DNA of 64,000 nt from Ga0077523 sp038324085 (GTDB lineage Bacteria > Pseudomonadota > Gammaproteobacteria > Burkholderiales > Ga0077523). The translations under genes were made by a program, and so were the position numbers. Location: positions 9,874 through 73,873 of the forward strand of contig JBBQHP010000021.1 of the NCBI GenBank assembly GCA_038324085.1, read 5' to 3'. Under the pieces are notes generated by a model. That model saw only the letters and a program-made list of their open reading frames with translations. It did no database searches and was not told where the DNA came from. Position 1 is the stretch's first letter, and each line of letters starts with the position of its first letter. Of this stretch, positions 34,455 through 42,910 are shown piece by piece.

Positions 34455-35972
34455 TCAGAAACGCATCGTCAGATCGAACTGGGCAAGCCGATAGTCCGTT
34501 ATCGGATTGAGGTAGGGCAGGTCACCGTTGCTGCCGCCGGTACCCAGCGCGTCGTTGATGCGCCGCGCATAGCCGTAGCGCGCCGTACCGATGATCGCGT
34601 CCGTGAAGCAGTAGGCCACCGCCGCGTACAAACCCTGCAGATTCGTACGGCCCTCGAAGAAATCGGAGTCGGTCAGGTTCGGATCCAGTGCGAACTGCTC
34701 GATCCGCTGCCAGTACGTTCGAACTTCCCACGTTCCCTTCTTCGAGGTCGAACCGTATGTGGTTCCGATCGTCCCGTAGGCGAATCCCAGTTGATAGGCC
34801 GAGTGGTCGCCCGTTGCCTGGGGGTGACCGGCCGCACGCGCTCGGGCGTCTCCGTCCAGGTTCCGCGCGATGTCCCCGAATACCCGCGCCGAATGGTTGG
34901 CGAGCGCGAAGTTGAGTTCGAAGGGAATCTCCAGCACGCGCAGATTGTTGATCCCGTTCTGGGATGCGTAGTAGCTCGTGGACGTTCCGGGCGGGCCATC
35001 ACCGATGAACGGTGCGCTGCCCGCCAGGCCCGCGTATTGGTAGAAGGTGAGCGCGGCCTTGGCGCTCGTCGCCGGTGTCAGCTTGTAGACCAGTCCGCCC
35101 TGCCAGCCGAGCATGAAAGCTTCCTGCTTGTGGAAGCCCAGACGCGATCCGTTACCCTGGTCCGGATTGACGTCCTGATAGATCATCTGCGCAAAGTTGC
35201 CGAACACCTCGAACGAATCGTTGGGCTTGTAGCTGATGCGCTGCGCCAGCGCCTCGGGCGCGATATCGGGGTCCCACACCATCGGCGTCGTGTAGAACGG
35301 ATTGGGCATTTTGCCGGCCTGGAGGGTGAGCCAGGGCAGCGTGCGCCAGCCGAGATAGATTTGCCCGACCCCGAGCCCGTCCTCTGATTTGCCGGAAGGG
35401 CCCGAAGCATTCGCGGTGGAGAACTTCTCGCCCCCGAAGGTCACCCACGAGGAGCGCGGATTGGTCGAGGTGTCGAGGCGGATGCCATAGAACCAGTTGT
35501 CCGCGAGATCCCCGCGGATGCCGATCCGGAAAGCGTAGCGCCAGCGCTCGCGGGACACATCGTGCGGATTGGCGGCAAGTCCCGTTCCGGCAGAGGCCAC
35601 GTCCGAATGGCCGACGCGGGATTCGTAGCGCAGGCGCACGTCGCCATACAGCTGCAGGCTCTTCAACGCGCCGCTGGTCTCGAACTTGATCTGCTTCGAC
35701 TGCGCTTCCTTCGTGTCGTCTTCGCGCTGCTGCCGCAACGCCTCCTTGGTCGCAGTGCGGCGACGCTCTTCCCGCTGCAGCTTCAGCTGCTCGTCCCGGC
35801 CCTGCTTGAGGTCGCGATATTCCTCCTCGGTCAGGATGCCCTTGGCCTTCAGCTTGTCGAGCAGTTCGTCGGACAGTTCCGCCCGTGCCATCGAAGGCGA
35901 GAGCGCGAGGCAGCACAACAGGGAGGCCGCGACACCGAATCCGCGGGCAGTTCGTAGTTCAGCAACACGCAT
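34455..35972 (-). CDS. Putative outer-membrane porin, Pho-box-preceded
   Basis: A 505-residue putative porin. Signal peptide ends SMARA; then a short helical module ELSDELLDKLKAKGILTEEEY; a charged coiled coil (residues about 50-85); and a beta-barrel of alternating strands ending in the outer-membrane signal Phe (LAQFDLTMRF). The start is the ATG at 35972. Convergent with the response regulator gene across 163 bases that hold no gene. Upstream direct repeats resemble Pho boxes, so induction by phosphate starvation and a role in phosphate or anion uptake are plausible, not proven. Confidence 0.85.
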   Translation of the reverse strand: MRVAELRTARGFGVAASLLCCLALSPSMARAELSDELLDKLKAKGILTEEEYRDLKQGRDEQLKLQREERRRTATKEALRQQREDDTKEAQSKQIKFETSGALKSLQLYGDVRLRYESRVGHSDVASAGTGLAANPHDVSRERWRYAFRIGIRGDLADNWFYGIRLDTSTNPRSSWVTFGGEKFSTANASGPSGKSEDGLGVGQIYLGWRTLPWLTLQAGKMPNPFYTTPMVWDPDIAPEALAQRISYKPNDSFEVFGNFAQMIYQDVNPDQGNGSRLGFHKQEAFMLGWQGGLVYKLTPATSAKAALTFYQYAGLAGSAPFIGDGPPGTSTSYYASQNGINNLRVLEIPFELNFALANHSARVFGDIARNLDGDARARAAGHPQATGDHSAYQLGFAYGTIGTTYGSTSKKGTWEVRTYWQRIEQFALDPNLTDSDFFEGRTNLQGLYAAVAYCFTDAIIGTARYGYARRINDALGTGGSNGDLPYLNPITDYRLAQFDLTMRF

Positions 35973-36054
35973 GACGCTTGTCTCCGGTCGCCCGCGAAGC
36001 GCGGGGATTGAATGGTCGAAGAACCTTCGAAGGCGCCGATGTTTGCATCCCATC

Positions 36055-36072
36055 ATGACGATTTCATGACGA
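36055..36072 (-). promoter_or_regulatory. Pho-box-like direct repeat upstream of the porin
   Basis: On the minus strand TCGTCAT-GAAA-TCGTCAT is an exact 7-4-7 direct repeat. Compared with the enterobacterial consensus CTGTCAT-AWAW-CTGTCAY, both halves keep GTCAT and the spacer is A-rich. It lies 83 bases upstream of the porin ATG. The matching PhoB is encoded at 40688-41374. Confidence 0.6.
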
Positions 36073-36268
36073 TGCAAGTTTTGCGGATGTGCGCCTGCGC
36101 GCCACGGCGCGGGGTCGCGGCGCCCAGGGGGCAAACCTGCCCGAGGCGCCCAGGGCGCTGGATCTTCAGTTCAGTGGCGGCAGGGAACCGGGCCCCGAGT
36201 CAGCGCGATGCCGCGCTCTGCCCAGCCGATCGGCAGCGTTCGATCGAAGTCATTTCAGACCATATTTC

Positions 36269-36286
36269 ATGAATTTTTTGTGACAG
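36269..36286 (-). promoter_or_regulatory. Second, weaker Pho-box-like repeat
   Basis: On the minus strand CTGTCAC-AAAA-AATTCAT: the first half matches the consensus fully and the spacer is all A; the second half keeps TCAT only. It lies about 300 bases before the porin, close to the ubiB stop. Supports the first box but could be chance in an A/T-rich patch. Confidence 0.35.
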
Positions 36287-36302
36287 TCATGATCTGCAGG
36301 GC

Positions 36303-37829
36303 TCACTGCAGCAGCGCGACAATCGCCAACGCAGCCGTCACGACCAGCAGCAGGACGACCCCGGCGAGCAGCCTCGTCTGTTGCCGCTGCTGCGCGCCGA
36401 GCCGCCGGATTTCGGCCTCCAGTCCACGCGTTTTCGGTTCGGCGAGATAGCGATGCGCGAGGCGCGGCAGTTGCGGCAGCATGACGCCCCATTGCGGCGC
36501 CTCGTCGCGCAGGCGGTTCAGGAATGCCTTGAAGCCGATCTGCTCCGACATCCAGCGCTCGAGAAACGGCTTGGCGGTCTTCCAAAGATCGAGATCCGGA
36601 TCCAGGTCGCGGCCCAGGCCTTCGATGTTGAGCAGCGTCTTCTGCAGCAGCACCAGCTGGGGCTGTACTTCCAGATTGAAGTGCCGCGCGGTCTGGAACA
36701 GCCGCAACAGCACGCGCCCGAACGAGATCTCCTTCAACGGTTTGTCGAAGATCGGTTCGCAAACCGCGCGGATCGCCGATTCGAATTCGTCCAACCGCGT
36801 TTCCGGCGGCACCCAGCCTGCGTCGAGATGAGCCTGGGCGACGCGCCGGTAATCGCGACGAAAGAAGGCCAGGAAATTCTGCGCGAGATAGTTCTTGTCG
36901 ACGTCGGTCAAGGTTCCCATGATGCCGAAGTCGAGCGCGATGTAACGACCATCGGCGCGGACGAAGATGTTGCCGGGGTGCATGTCGGCGTGGAAGAAGC
37001 CGTCCCGGAACACCTGGGTGAAGAAGATCTCGACGCCCATCCGCGACAGCCTGGGAATGTCGATGCCCTGCTCGCGCAGCGCCGCCACGTGCGAGACCGG
37101 CGTGCCGATCATTCGCTCCATCACCATGACCTGCTGCGCGCACCAGTCCCAGTGGATCTCGGGCACGACCAGGAGGGTCGAGTCGCGAAAATTGCGCCGC
37201 AGCTGGCTGCCGTTGGCGGCCTCGCGCATGAGATCGAGCTCGTCGCGCAGGTGATTGCGGAATTCGGCGATGACTTCCCGGGGGCGCAGCCGCTTGCCGT
37301 CCTTCCATGTCATCTCCATGAGCGTCGCGGCGACGTCCAGCAGTTCCATGTCGCGACCGATCACGCTCTCGATCCCCGGGCGCAGGATCTTGACTGCCAC
37401 CTCGCGACCGTCGGGCAGCGTGGCGAAATGCACCTGCGCCACGGAAGCGCTCGCGACCGCTTCGCGGTCGAATGCGGCGAAGACTTCATCCACCGGCTTG
37501 CCGTAGGTCTTCTCGATCACGGCCAGGGCCTGTTCGGGCGGAAAAGGGGGCACCCGATCCTGCAGTCGAGCCAGTTCGTCGGCGATGTCCAGAGGAATCA
37601 GGTCACGCCGGGTGGACAGCAGCTGCCCGAATTTCACGAAGATCGGCCCGAGGTCTTCCAGTGCGCGGCGCAGCCGTTCGCCCCGGGGCCGATCGAGTCG
37701 ACGCCAGAACAGCACCGTGCGCAGAACCGGCCGCAGCCAGCGCACCCGTTCGTGTCCGAGAGCCATCTCGTCGAGGCCGAAACGGAACACCACGACGAGA
37801 ATCTTCGCGAGCCGCAACAACCGCAGCAT
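36303..37829 (-). CDS. ubiB: Ubiquinone biosynthesis ATPase/kinase-like protein UbiB
   Basis: Member of the ABC1/ADCK atypical kinase family needed for ubiquinone synthesis, thought to extract or present Q intermediates from the membrane. 508 residues, a little shorter than the E. coli protein. Motifs: KFGQLLSTRRDLIP (KxGQ), the Ala-rich loop VASASVAQVHFA, ADMHPGNIFV and the metal-binding LDFGIMG. A hydrophobic C-terminal segment (about residues 484-506) anchors it. It follows ubiJ by 27 bases in the ubiE-ubiJ-ubiB order. Confidence 0.95.
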   Translation of the reverse strand: MLRLLRLAKILVVVFRFGLDEMALGHERVRWLRPVLRTVLFWRRLDRPRGERLRRALEDLGPIFVKFGQLLSTRRDLIPLDIADELARLQDRVPPFPPEQALAVIEKTYGKPVDEVFAAFDREAVASASVAQVHFATLPDGREVAVKILRPGIESVIGRDMELLDVAATLMEMTWKDGKRLRPREVIAEFRNHLRDELDLMREAANGSQLRRNFRDSTLLVVPEIHWDWCAQQVMVMERMIGTPVSHVAALREQGIDIPRLSRMGVEIFFTQVFRDGFFHADMHPGNIFVRADGRYIALDFGIMGTLTDVDKNYLAQNFLAFFRRDYRRVAQAHLDAGWVPPETRLDEFESAIRAVCEPIFDKPLKEISFGRVLLRLFQTARHFNLEVQPQLVLLQKTLLNIEGLGRDLDPDLDLWKTAKPFLERWMSEQIGFKAFLNRLRDEAPQWGVMLPQLPRLAHRYLAEPKTRGLEAEIRRLGAQQRQQTRLLAGVVLLLVVTAALAIVALLQ

Positions 37830-37856
37830 GACCGACCGTGTCCCGGTTGACCGGCG

Positions 37857-38441
37857 CTAGCGCCGCTTCGACTCGAGTCGCGCGATACGCTTCTCGATTC
37901 GTTCCGTGTCGTCGCGGACCCGGTCGACCTCTGCGAACCAGGATTCCACCGCCGCACTCGGCGGCAGCATGCCGGCTTCCTCGGTGGCGTACTCTGCGAC
38001 CGCTCGCGCCGCGCGCGCGCCCGCCTCCCGCGGCCAGGCCGCGGCGACGCGCAGTCCCGCCGCCAGGCGATGGGCCGCGATGTCGCCGATGAACTTCGAG
38101 AGGTCTTCCTCGAAATCCCAGGCGAGATTCTGCGCGAGCAGACGCAGCGTTGCAGCGAACGCGGCGTCACCCTCGACATTCGCGACCCGCGCAGCGGCGG
38201 GATCACCCGCAGCGAAGCGGAGTGCAGCGAGCGGCGGCAGGTCGATCCGGACATCGCGGGCGGCCTCGGCGGCCGCCGCCCGGATCTCTCCCGTGGCCGT
38301 CACGCTGAAGGCAAACTCGAACGGCGCAATGGCGACCACCGCGGTCCGCCCCGCGTGCTGCCTGAGCGCCTCAAGCGACCAGGGCGCCGAATGGATGACG
38401 TGGTTGAGCGATGCCGCGAGCGTCCGCGCCGGCAGGCTCAA
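37857..38441 (-). CDS. ubiJ: Ubiquinone biosynthesis accessory factor UbiJ (SCP2 domain)
   Basis: Lipid-binding scaffold of the Ubi complex. A 194-residue protein with an SCP2-like N-terminal part (LNHVIHSAPWSLEALRQHAGRT) and a C-terminal coiled coil that ends ERIEKRIARLESKRR. No ATG is available; the TTG at 38441 overlaps the ubiE stop by 4 bases (TTGA) and places the first residues as in the family. Position between ubiE and ubiB confirms the call. Confidence 0.88.
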   Translation of the reverse strand: MSLPARTLAASLNHVIHSAPWSLEALRQHAGRTAVVAIAPFEFAFSVTATGEIRAAAAEAARDVRIDLPPLAALRFAAGDPAAARVANVEGDAAFAATLRLLAQNLAWDFEEDLSKFIGDIAAHRLAAGLRVAAAWPREAGARAARAVAEYATEEAGMLPPSAAVESWFAEVDRVRDDTERIEKRIARLESKRR

Positions 38442-39169
38442 GGCGCCCAGCCCCGATGCACGGCGACCACGCCCGCGTTCAGATTGAAGTACTCGACCCG
38501 CTCGAAACCCGCGCTCTCCAGCATGGTCTTCAGTTCCTCCTGCCCCGGATGCATGCGGATCGACTCGGCCAGGTAGCGATAGGACGCGGCATCCTTGGCC
38601 ACGAGGCGCCCCATGAAAGGCAGCACCCGGAACGAATACAGGTCGTAGAGCTTCCCGAGCGGCCGCCAGACGCGCGAGAACTCCAGCACCACCAGACGCC
38701 CGGCCGGCTTGAGCACGCGCAGGAATTCGGCCAGCGCGATGTCCTTGCGCGTCATGTTGCGCAACCCGAAGGCCACGCAGACGCAATCGAAGTACGCGGA
38801 TGGAAACGGCAGACGCTCGCCGTCGCACCGCAAGACGGACGGACTCAACCCTTCGTCCGCCAGGCGATCGCGGCCCGTGACGAGCATCGGGCCGTTGATG
38901 TCGGTGAGCCACACTTCCCCGCCCGGTCCGACTCGCTGCATGAACAGGCGCGTCATGTCGCCGGTGCCGCCGGCGACGTCCAGGACCTTGTGTCCGGGTC
39001 GCACCAGCGCGACATCGAGCGCGAAGCGCTTCCAGAGTCGATGCAGCCCGGCCGACATCAGGTCGTTCATCGCGTCGTAGCGCGGCGCGACGGACTCGAA
39101 TACGCCGGCGACCCGCGCCGCCTTCTCGGTCTCGTCCACCTGGCTGAAGCCGAAGTCGGTCTTACTCAT
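38438..39169 (-). CDS. ubiE: Bifunctional demethylmenaquinone/2-octaprenyl-methoxy-benzoquinol C-methyltransferase UbiE
   Basis: SAM-dependent C-methyltransferase of quinone synthesis. 243 residues with the family signatures: FGFSQVDETEKAARVAGVFESVA at the N-terminus (split here), YDAMNDLMSAGLHRLWK, SAM loop VLDVAGGTGDM, FGLRNMTRKD and LKPAGRLVVLEFSRV. Its ATG overlaps the DUF971 stop by 8 bases and its stop overlaps ubiJ, so four genes from DUF971 to ubiB form one transcription unit. Confidence 0.97.
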   Translation of the reverse strand: MSKTDFGFSQVDETEKAARVAGVFESVAPRYDAMNDLMSAGLHRLWKRFALDVALVRPGHKVLDVAGGTGDMTRLFMQRVGPGGEVWLTDINGPMLVTGRDRLADEGLSPSVLRCDGERLPFPSAYFDCVCVAFGLRNMTRKDIALAEFLRVLKPAGRLVVLEFSRVWRPLGKLYDLYSFRVLPFMGRLVAKDAASYRYLAESIRMHPGQEELKTMLESAGFERVEYFNLNAGVVAVHRGWAP

Positions 39170-39611
39170 CGGTGGGAGCCTTCGAGGCGCGCGCCGGCGG
39201 GTCCATGCGCTGGAGCTTGTGCACCTTCACGCCAGCGCCCGCCTCGCGACCGGCACCTGCCGCCGCCATACGTTCCAGATAGCGTTCCCACAAGAGCTCA
39301 TGATCTCGCGCCAGTTCGTGCAGGTAGTCCCAGGAATACAGGCCGGTATCGTGACCGTCCGTGAACACCAGCTTGACCGCATAGCTGCCCACTGGTTCGA
39401 TCGCCTTGATGTTCACGTCCTGCTTGCCGATCTGCAGCACTTCCTGGCCCGGCCCATGACCGCGGACTTCCGCGGAGGGGCTGTACACGCGCAGGAATTC
39501 GCAAGGCAAGTGGGCACGCAAACCGTCGTCGAAGGCGATCTCGAGGACCTTCGAGCGCTGGTGCAGGACGATGTCCGTGGGTGGAGCGCGGTTTCTGCCA
39601 GCTGCGACCAA
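39162..39611 (-). CDS. DUF971 (gamma-butyrobetaine-hydroxylase-like N-terminal) protein
   Basis: A 149-residue protein with the DUF971 core: HQRSKVLEIAFDDG, LPCEFLRVYSPSAEVRGHG, IGKQDVNIKAIEPVGSYAV and DGHDTGLYSWDYLHELA. The domain occurs fused to gamma-butyrobetaine hydroxylase in eukaryotes and is linked to Fe-S or Mrp proteins in plants; the stand-alone bacterial form is often found beside ubiE. Role unknown, probably related to Fe-S or quinone metabolism. Start TTG at 39611 with GGAG about 9 bases upstream. Confidence 0.88.
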   Translation of the reverse strand: MVAAGRNRAPPTDIVLHQRSKVLEIAFDDGLRAHLPCEFLRVYSPSAEVRGHGPGQEVLQIGKQDVNIKAIEPVGSYAVKLVFTDGHDTGLYSWDYLHELARDHELLWERYLERMAAAGAGREAGAGVKVHKLQRMDPPARASKAPTDE

Positions 39612-39961
39612 GATTGAGGTCTCCGGGATGATCGAATCGGTCGCGTCGAGAAGGCAGGGATCATAACCCGAGGTCGTCGCGGTGCCGCCGGGTCATGTGC
39701 TGACGGCCGGCCGGCCGGCGGATCTGCGCACTCTCGCGATCCACCTCGATCGGCCCCCCGGATGGCAGCCCTGGCCCACGCTGCGCGAAACGTTCCAGGG
39801 ACCCACCCGCCCGCGCGCCGAAGGGACCGCCGACCCGCGCGAGCGCCGGTCAGGCGCCGGAATTCATGACGGGATTGTTACAGAAACCCGTCCGCCTCGG
39901 TAAGATTGGCTAGGTTGCTTCCTCGAACTCGATGCCCGCGGCCAGCGCCGGGCTCAAGACC
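39612..39961. other. Gene-free region between DUF971 and the lipoprotein gene
   Basis: 350 bases between divergent genes. Short open frames here are Arg/Pro-rich and unlike real proteins. The only signal is a possible sigma70-type promoter for the lipoprotein (39878-39906). Confidence 0.5.
39878..39906 (+). promoter_or_regulatory. Possible sigma70 promoter of the lipoprotein gene
   Basis: TTACAG and TAAGAT separated by 17 bases, each 4/6 to the -35 and -10 consensus. Transcription would begin near 39913, about 50 bases before the ATG. Weak match, listed because it is the only candidate in the spacer. Confidence 0.3.
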
Positions 39962-40468
39962 ATGAACAAACACTTCACCTTCGTTTCCTGCTTGTCCTGT
40001 GCGATCGTCATCAGCGCCTGCGCCACGTCCGGCACCGGCAGCGAAAGCTCGGCGCATGCGATCCGCGCCGAATGCGACCGCATCTATGCCGACCCCAGGA
40101 TCGACCCGATCCGGGACAAGATACAGCTACCGATCTCGTACGAGGCGCCCCAGTCGATCGACATGCTCGCGAACCGGGCGCGAGCGACCGACGCCGATCG
40201 ACCTGCCATCAAGGCCCTGGCGGAGTCCATGCAGAAATGCCAGCACGTGGTCGAATCCGAGCGTGGTCCGTCCCCCGCCTATCGCGTGAAGAGCGAGACC
40301 CGGGCCCTCGAAAGCCTGGCGGAACTCTATGAAGGTTCCACGACCTACGGCCAGTTCGCACGCGACATCCTCTACATCGGCGAACGCGACAAGATCGCCC
40401 GCGAAACGCTGGACGAAGAGATCCGGGCGCGCGAGCGTTGGCGGGCCCTGGACGAGTACGGCAATTGA
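39962..40468 (+). CDS. Hypothetical lipoprotein
   Basis: A 168-residue protein with a lipoprotein signal peptide (lipobox VISAC, cysteine about residue 17) followed by a helical charged region. The segment ECDRIYADPRIDPIRDKI and the Cys in MQKCQHV are the most distinctive parts. I do not recognise a family. The small Ser/Gly linker after the Cys (ATSGTGSESS) suggests release to the outer membrane. It is followed 219 bases later by phoB; the spacer carries a Pho-box-like repeat, so they are probably separate units. Confidence 0.78.
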   Translation: MNKHFTFVSCLSCAIVISACATSGTGSESSAHAIRAECDRIYADPRIDPIRDKIQLPISYEAPQSIDMLANRARATDADRPAIKALAESMQKCQHVVESERGPSPAYRVKSETRALESLAELYEGSTTYGQFARDILYIGERDKIARETLDEEIRARERWRALDEYGN

Positions 40469-40622
40469 ACGGCGTGAACGGCGTTCACCCGATTTCCTGC
40501 TCGGTGTACCGGAAATCCGGGCGGCCGTCGGCGCGCAGGTGCATCCGCCCCGAGCTGCCTCCGCACGGGTAATTGCGACCCGGCCCGATGACAACGGGCT
40601 GTTTGTGGTGCCGGGTTGATTC

Positions 40623-40640
40623 ATGTCACGGCGCTGTAAC
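40623..40640 (+). promoter_or_regulatory. Pho-box-like repeat upstream of phoB
   Basis: ATGTCAC-GGCG-CTGTAAC has the 7-4-7 layout; the halves match CTGTCAY at 6/7 and 6/7. After a 4-base spacer a degenerate third half (ATTACAT) follows, to 40651. It lies 48 bases before the phoB ATG, as expected for PhoB autoregulation. The spacer is GC-rich, unlike the consensus. Confidence 0.45.
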
Positions 40641-40687
40641 AAACATTACATAGGATCGCAAGGTACTGATAACCCAAGGAGTGATGC

Positions 40688-41374
40688 ATGGCCGCCACAA
40701 TTCTGGTCGTCGAGGACGAGCCGGCCATCCAGGAGTTGATCTCCTACAACCTCAAGCAGGCGGGCCATCAGGCACTCAAGGCCGACAACGCCGAGCAGGC
40801 CCTCAATCTCGTCCAGAACGCGCTTCCCGACCTGATTCTGCTGGACTGGATGCTGCCCGGGATCTCGGGCGTCGAATTCGCGAGGCGGTTGCGCTCCGAC
40901 AAGCGGACCAAGGCGATACCGATCATCATGCTCACCGCCCGTTCGGAAGAGCAGGACAAGCTGACCGGACTCGACACCGGCGCCGACGACTACATCACCA
41001 AGCCTTTTTCGCCGCGGGAACTCAACGCACGAGTCAAGGCGGTCCTGCGGCGACGCTCGCCCCAGATGACCGACGACATGGTGCAGGTCGGAGGGCTCAA
41101 GCTCGATCCGGCAAGCCATCGGGTGACCGGCAACGCCGCCCCGGTGGACCTCGGACCGACCGAGTTCCGCCTGCTCCACTTCCTCATGACCCACCCGGAG
41201 CGGGTCCATTCGCGCACGCAGTTGCTCGACCAGGTCTGGGGCGATCACGTGTTCGTCGAGGAGCGCACGGTGGACGTCCACATCCGGCGCCTGCGCAAGG
41301 CACTCGAACCGACGGAGCTGGACCGGTTGATCCAGACCGTCCGGGGAACGGGTTATCGCCTGTCGCCGAATTGA
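40688..41374 (+). CDS. phoB: Phosphate regulon response regulator PhoB
   Basis: OmpR-family regulator of the phosphate-starvation response. 228 residues: receiver with E9-D10, phospho-acceptor D53 (LILLDWMLPG), Thr of IMLTARSEE and Lys of YITKPFSPREL, then a winged-helix domain with DLGPTEFRLLHFLMTHPERVHSR and the recognition region VDVHIRRLRKALEP. The PhoB-type wording around the phosphorylation site (WMLPGISGVEF) and the following phoR fix the identity. AAGGAG lies 6 bases upstream of the ATG. Confidence 0.96.
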   Translation: MAATILVVEDEPAIQELISYNLKQAGHQALKADNAEQALNLVQNALPDLILLDWMLPGISGVEFARRLRSDKRTKAIPIIMLTARSEEQDKLTGLDTGADDYITKPFSPRELNARVKAVLRRRSPQMTDDMVQVGGLKLDPASHRVTGNAAPVDLGPTEFRLLHFLMTHPERVHSRTQLLDQVWGDHVFVEERTVDVHIRRLRKALEPTELDRLIQTVRGTGYRLSPN

Positions 41375-41526
41375 GATGCAGGGCATCGCGACCCCGAAAG
41401 CTTCGTCGTCCGCGGGCAACGAAGCGGTGCGTCCGGTCCGGGGCGGCGGGCGTTGAACCCATGATTCATCGGATGCCAGGCCTGCATCTGCAATAATCCG
41501 GCATCTCGTCCCGGTCCGGAGCATTC

Positions 41527-42876
41527 GTGAATTCGCCCTGGCGCAAGCCGCTGCTGACCGTGGCGATCGTCGCGGCGATCGCGCTGCCAATCTGGCCCAT
41601 TGCCGGCAGGGCAGCGGCGCTGCTGGTCGCGTGTGTGGTGCTCGCGATGCTGCTGACGCATCACCTGCACAACCTGTCGCTGTTTCGGGCGTGGCTGCTC
41701 GATCCGAAGACCGACAACGTCCCCAACGGCAGCGGCTCATGGGAACAGCTTTTTTCCTACCTGTACCGATTGGTGCGCAAGCAGGCGCATACCGAGGCGC
41801 GGCTGCAGGAGGCGCTGGTGCGCTTCCAGAAGGCCGGAGCCGCCTTCCCGGAGGCCGTCATCCTGCTCGATGCCGAAAACCGCATCGATCTGTGCAATCC
41901 CAAGGCCGAAGCGTATTTCGGTCTGCGCGCGGTGCGTGATCGGGGCCAGCAGATCACCTACCTCATGCGCCAGCCGCAGTTCGTCGACTATCTTCATTCC
42001 GGTGACCTGGCCACGCCTCTCAACCTGCGGGTTCCGACCGCGTCGGGCACCGAGACGGTCATTTCGATCCAGATCGTCCCCTACGGCGACAGCGACAAGC
42101 TCCTGCTGGGGCGCGACATCACGCGCTGGGAGCGCCTGGAGACCATGCGCCGCGATTTCGTCGCCAACGTCTCCCACGAGCTGCGCACGCCGCTCACCGT
42201 GCTGAACGGTTTTCTCGAAACGCTCACCGACATGACGGTGCCCGATCCGCAGATGACGCACCGGTCCCTGCAATTGATGACGCAGCAGTGCGTGCGCATG
42301 AACCGGCTGGTGGAGGACCTGCTGACGCTGTCGCGACTGGAGAGCGCCGTGAACCCGTTGCGCGAGGAGCAGGTCGACATCCGTGAACTGGTGCAGCACC
42401 TCTTCCAGGAAGCGCTGGCACTGTCCGGCGGCAGACACGACATTCGCCTCAAGCTGGAATCGCCGGTCGATCTGGTGGGCAGTCCGGACGAACTGCGCAG
42501 CGCCTTCGGCAACCTGGCGAGCAATGCGATCCGCTACACACCCGAGAACGGTCGCATCGAGCTGCGCTGGAGCATGCGCGAGGACGGCGCCCCGGTATTC
42601 AGCGTGACCGATACGGGCATCGGCATCGAGCCCCACCACATCGACCGTCTCACCGAACGGTTCTATCGCGTGGATCGCAGCCGCTCGCGTGAGACCGGCG
42701 GCACCGGCCTCGGCCTGGCGATCGTGAAGCACGTGCTCTCGCGGCACCACGCCAGGCTCGAGATCGAGAGCCAGCTGAGCAAGGGCAGCACGTTCTCGGC
42801 GATCTTTCCCCGGGACCGCGCGGTTTCGACCCAGCCGCTGGAAGCACCTCCACGATCCTCCGCCGCGGCGCACTGA
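41527..42876 (+). CDS. phoR: Phosphate regulon sensor histidine kinase PhoR
   Basis: A 449-residue kinase without a large periplasmic domain, as in PhoR. Two N-terminal membrane helices (about residues 8-27 and 31-44), a charged linker, a PAS domain (about 105-200, beginning FPEAVILLDAENRID), phospho-acceptor H217 in VSHELRTPLTVL, N-box NLASNAIRYTP, DTGIGIEPHH and GGTGLGLAIVKHV. Start codon GTG. 152 bases after phoB. PhoR normally senses phosphate status through the Pst transporter and PhoU, neither of which is in the window. Confidence 0.95.
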   Translation: MNSPWRKPLLTVAIVAAIALPIWPIAGRAAALLVACVVLAMLLTHHLHNLSLFRAWLLDPKTDNVPNGSGSWEQLFSYLYRLVRKQAHTEARLQEALVRFQKAGAAFPEAVILLDAENRIDLCNPKAEAYFGLRAVRDRGQQITYLMRQPQFVDYLHSGDLATPLNLRVPTASGTETVISIQIVPYGDSDKLLLGRDITRWERLETMRRDFVANVSHELRTPLTVLNGFLETLTDMTVPDPQMTHRSLQLMTQQCVRMNRLVEDLLTLSRLESAVNPLREEQVDIRELVQHLFQEALALSGGRHDIRLKLESPVDLVGSPDELRSAFGNLASNAIRYTPENGRIELRWSMREDGAPVFSVTDTGIGIEPHHIDRLTERFYRVDRSRSRETGGTGLGLAIVKHVLSRHHARLEIESQLSKGSTFSAIFPRDRAVSTQPLEAPPRSSAAAH

Positions 42877-42910
42877 TGCCGACGCGTCGTACCGGCCACC
42901 GTGGCCGTCG

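Larger units (their letters stand above)
35973..36302. other. Gene-free region upstream of the porin
   Basis: 330 bases between the porin start and the ubiB stop. It holds two Pho-box-like direct repeats (36055-36072 and 36269-36286), a GC-rich central part without a credible gene, and an A/T-rich patch near 36255-36290. No intrinsic terminator for ubiB is evident. Confidence 0.6.

Noticed and set aside
39682..39903. Short plus-strand frame before the lipoprotein
   Set aside because: Pro/Arg-rich, no ribosome site, no family; treated as intergenic.
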